Source of the DNA: Chloroflexota bacterium
GTDB taxonomy: Bacteria > Chloroflexota > UBA6077
DNA length: 14,858 nucleotides
Assembly (NCBI GenBank): GCA_021845945.1
Contig: JAJZRD010000076.1
Location: 1-14,858, forward strand
Reading direction: 5' to 3'
Notes under the pieces: model-generated
Told to the model about the DNA's origin: nothing
Databases searched by the model: none
The model's input: only the letters and a program-made list of their open reading frames with translations
Shown: positions 14,226 to 14,858 of the stretch, piece by piece
Layout: every line of letters starts with the position of its first letter
How positions within the stretch are numbered: the stretch's first letter is position 1
Program-made: the position numbers and the translations under genes

Positions 14226-14232
14226 AAGCCTT

Positions 14233-14250
14233 GGGAGTGGGATCACTCCT
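14233..14250 (+). promoter_or_regulatory. hairpin in the 5' leader of the RRM gene
   Basis: GGAGTG (14234-14239) and CACTCC (14244-14249) pair around a GGAT loop, extended by a G-T pair. With transcription from the TATACT box it would sit near the 5' end of the mRNA, about 42 nt before the start codon. It could stabilise the message or be a site for autoregulation by the RNA-binding product; both are guesses. Confidence 0.4.
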
Positions 14251-14291
14251 GAGGATAGACGGATGGCGTAGGGAAGTGAGAGGTAAGTAGA

Positions 14292-14588
14292 ATGGCGAAG
14301 CGGCTGTACGTCGGGAACCTCCCGTACAATACCACCGATGACGACCTCCGGAGCCTGTTTGGACAGGCTGGTACCGTGGAGGATGCCACGGTGATGACCG
14401 AGCGCGACACCGGGCGGTCCCGAGGCTTTGGTTTCGTGGAGATGACCACCGACGCCGACGCGGAGAACGCGGTTCGGATGTTCGACGGCTATACCATGGA
14501 CGGGCGACAGCTTCGGGTGAATCCCGCGATGGAGCGAGAAGAGCGCGGCGCCGGCGGTTTCCGGCGAGGTGGTAGGGGCGGGTATTAG
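14292..14588 (+). CDS. small RRM-domain RNA-binding protein with Gly/Arg tail
   Basis: This 98-residue protein binds single-stranded RNA through one RNA recognition motif. RNP2 is LYVGNL (5-10) and RNP1 is RGFGFVEM (44-51), with the aromatic residues Tyr6, Phe46 and Phe48 that stack on bases all present. The beta-alpha-beta pattern is complete to about residue 80 (DGRQLRVNPA). The tail (about 81-98) is Glu then Gly/Arg-rich, ending GGFRRGGRGGY, as in the cyanobacterial and other bacterial glycine-rich RRM proteins that are often cold-induced. ATG 14292 has GAGAGG upstream at about 8 nt. It stands alone, with its own promoter region and convergent neighbour. No cold-shock element was recognised. 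Confidence 0.93.
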   Translation: MAKRLYVGNLPYNTTDDDLRSLFGQAGTVEDATVMTERDTGRSRGFGFVEMTTDADAENAVRMFDGYTMDGRQLRVNPAMEREERGAGGFRRGGRGGY

Positions 14589-14592
14589 GGCC

Positions 14593-14681
14593 CCTGGACA
14601 AAGGTAGTCGTGGTCTTCTAGCCGTCGTTTCCAGGGAGTTGGTTGGATTCTAGCCGGTTCCTGGACGAAGGTGGTCGGGGT
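14593..14681. repeat. imperfect direct repeat after the RRM gene
   Basis: The 22-bp segments at 14593-14614 and 14660-14681 match at 19 positions, both beginning CCTGGAC and continuing AAGGTnGTCGnGGT. A second shared word, TTCTAGCCG, occurs at 14616-14624 and 14648-14656. The first copy can also pair with TCCAGGG (14630-14636) as a weak hairpin. I see no coding potential here. Confidence 0.5.
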
Positions 14682-14708
14682 GCGCTCCTTCGGGTTCGTG
14701 CCCCGACC
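14673..14708. terminator. stem-loop between convergent genes, possible bidirectional terminator
   Basis: GGTCGGGGTGCG (14673-14684) pairs with CGTGCCCCGACC (14697-14708), 12 bp with two G-T pairs, around a 12-base loop. It lies between the RRM gene (plus) and the partial minus-strand gene, where terminators for both are expected. No T-run is present on either side. Confidence 0.5.
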
Positions 14709-14744
14709 TCGTCCCTTGGAGGTAGGCTCTAGGCCCAATACGGT

Positions 14745-14858
14745 TCACTTAAGGTCCCGGACAGCCTCCCGGTAGGCAAAGGGCGGCTCGGGCTTCATCA
14801 CCAGCAACGGCACAGTGGTGCGGTGGAAGACCGCAACCGCCTCCCGGAAGGGAACGGA
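14745..14858 (-). CDS. C-terminal fragment of a protein, possibly universal stress protein (UspA) family
   Basis: On the minus strand the frame is open from the window edge to a TGA at 14747-14745, encoding 37 residues ending VFHRTTVPLLVMKPEPPFAY and a short charged tail (REAVRDLK). Third codon positions are mostly G or C, as in the real genes here. The (S/T)VPLLVMKP pattern resembles the last beta strand of UspA-like proteins, usually written SPVPVLVVRP. The start and the nucleotide-binding motif lie outside the window, so the product is only a suggestion. The opposite strand is also open over this stretch but with poorer codon bias. Confidence 0.5.
   Translation of the reverse strand, partial: SVPFREAVAVFHRTTVPLLVMKPEPPFAYREAVRDLK

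Overview
The window is 14.9 kb of GC-rich bacterial chromosome with strong G/C preference at third codon positions and ordinary Shine-Dalgarno sites. Four traits suggest Chloroflexota, as an inference only: a B12-dependent (class II) ribonucleotide reductase, a lipoprotein with a long Ala/Pro/Thr linker after its lipobox, a small Gly/Arg-tailed RRM protein, and GC-rich palindromic intergenic repeats bounded by CCCTACGT. No rRNA or protein marker settles the phylum. I see no phage, insertion sequence, CRISPR array, tRNA or rRNA.

Layout, left to right. (1) 1-444, plus strand: C-terminal part of gpsA, cut by the window edge. (2) 445-729: control region of the next gene, with two NrdR-type boxes one start-to-start interval of 32 bp apart. 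(3) 730-3057, plus strand: nrdJ, the cobalamin-dependent ribonucleotide reductase. (4) 3058-3181: short convergent spacer with GC-rich hairpins. (5) 8718-3182, minus strand, read right to left: a DUF697-type P-loop protein with a damaged GTPase motif set, an Ldh_2-family (malate/lactate-type) NAD(P)-dependent dehydrogenase, a repeat-filled 146-bp gap, then a single-chain alpha-beta fused 2-oxo acid dehydrogenase E1 and its E2 acyltransferase. No E3 is in the window. (6) 8719-9367: divergent intergenic region of about 650 bp. (7) 9368-14115, plus strand: a complete high-affinity branched-chain amino acid-type ABC importer, livJ-livH-livM-livG-livF, with a terminator-like hairpin between livJ and the rest. 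(8) 14292-14588, plus strand: a 98-residue RRM RNA-binding protein with its own promoter region. (9) 14745-14858, minus strand: C-terminal 37 residues of a gene that runs off the right edge, possibly a universal stress protein.

How the genes may work together: the minus-strand cluster would oxidise a 2-hydroxy acid to a 2-oxo acid (Ldh_2) and decarboxylate the 2-oxo acid to an acyl-CoA (E1/E2). The neighbouring Liv importer could supply branched-chain amino acids whose transamination products are 2-oxo acids. That link is inference from gene neighbourhood; the E1 sequence resembles the acetoin/pyruvate type at least as much as the branched-chain type. gpsA, nrdJ and the RRM gene are housekeeping genes that appear to be unrelated neighbours. 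I did not find a clearly new multi-gene system. The points most worth checking are the degenerate GTPase-like protein paired with Ldh_2, the fused E1, the NrdR-box pair, and the palindromic repeats on both sides of the E1-E2 pair.
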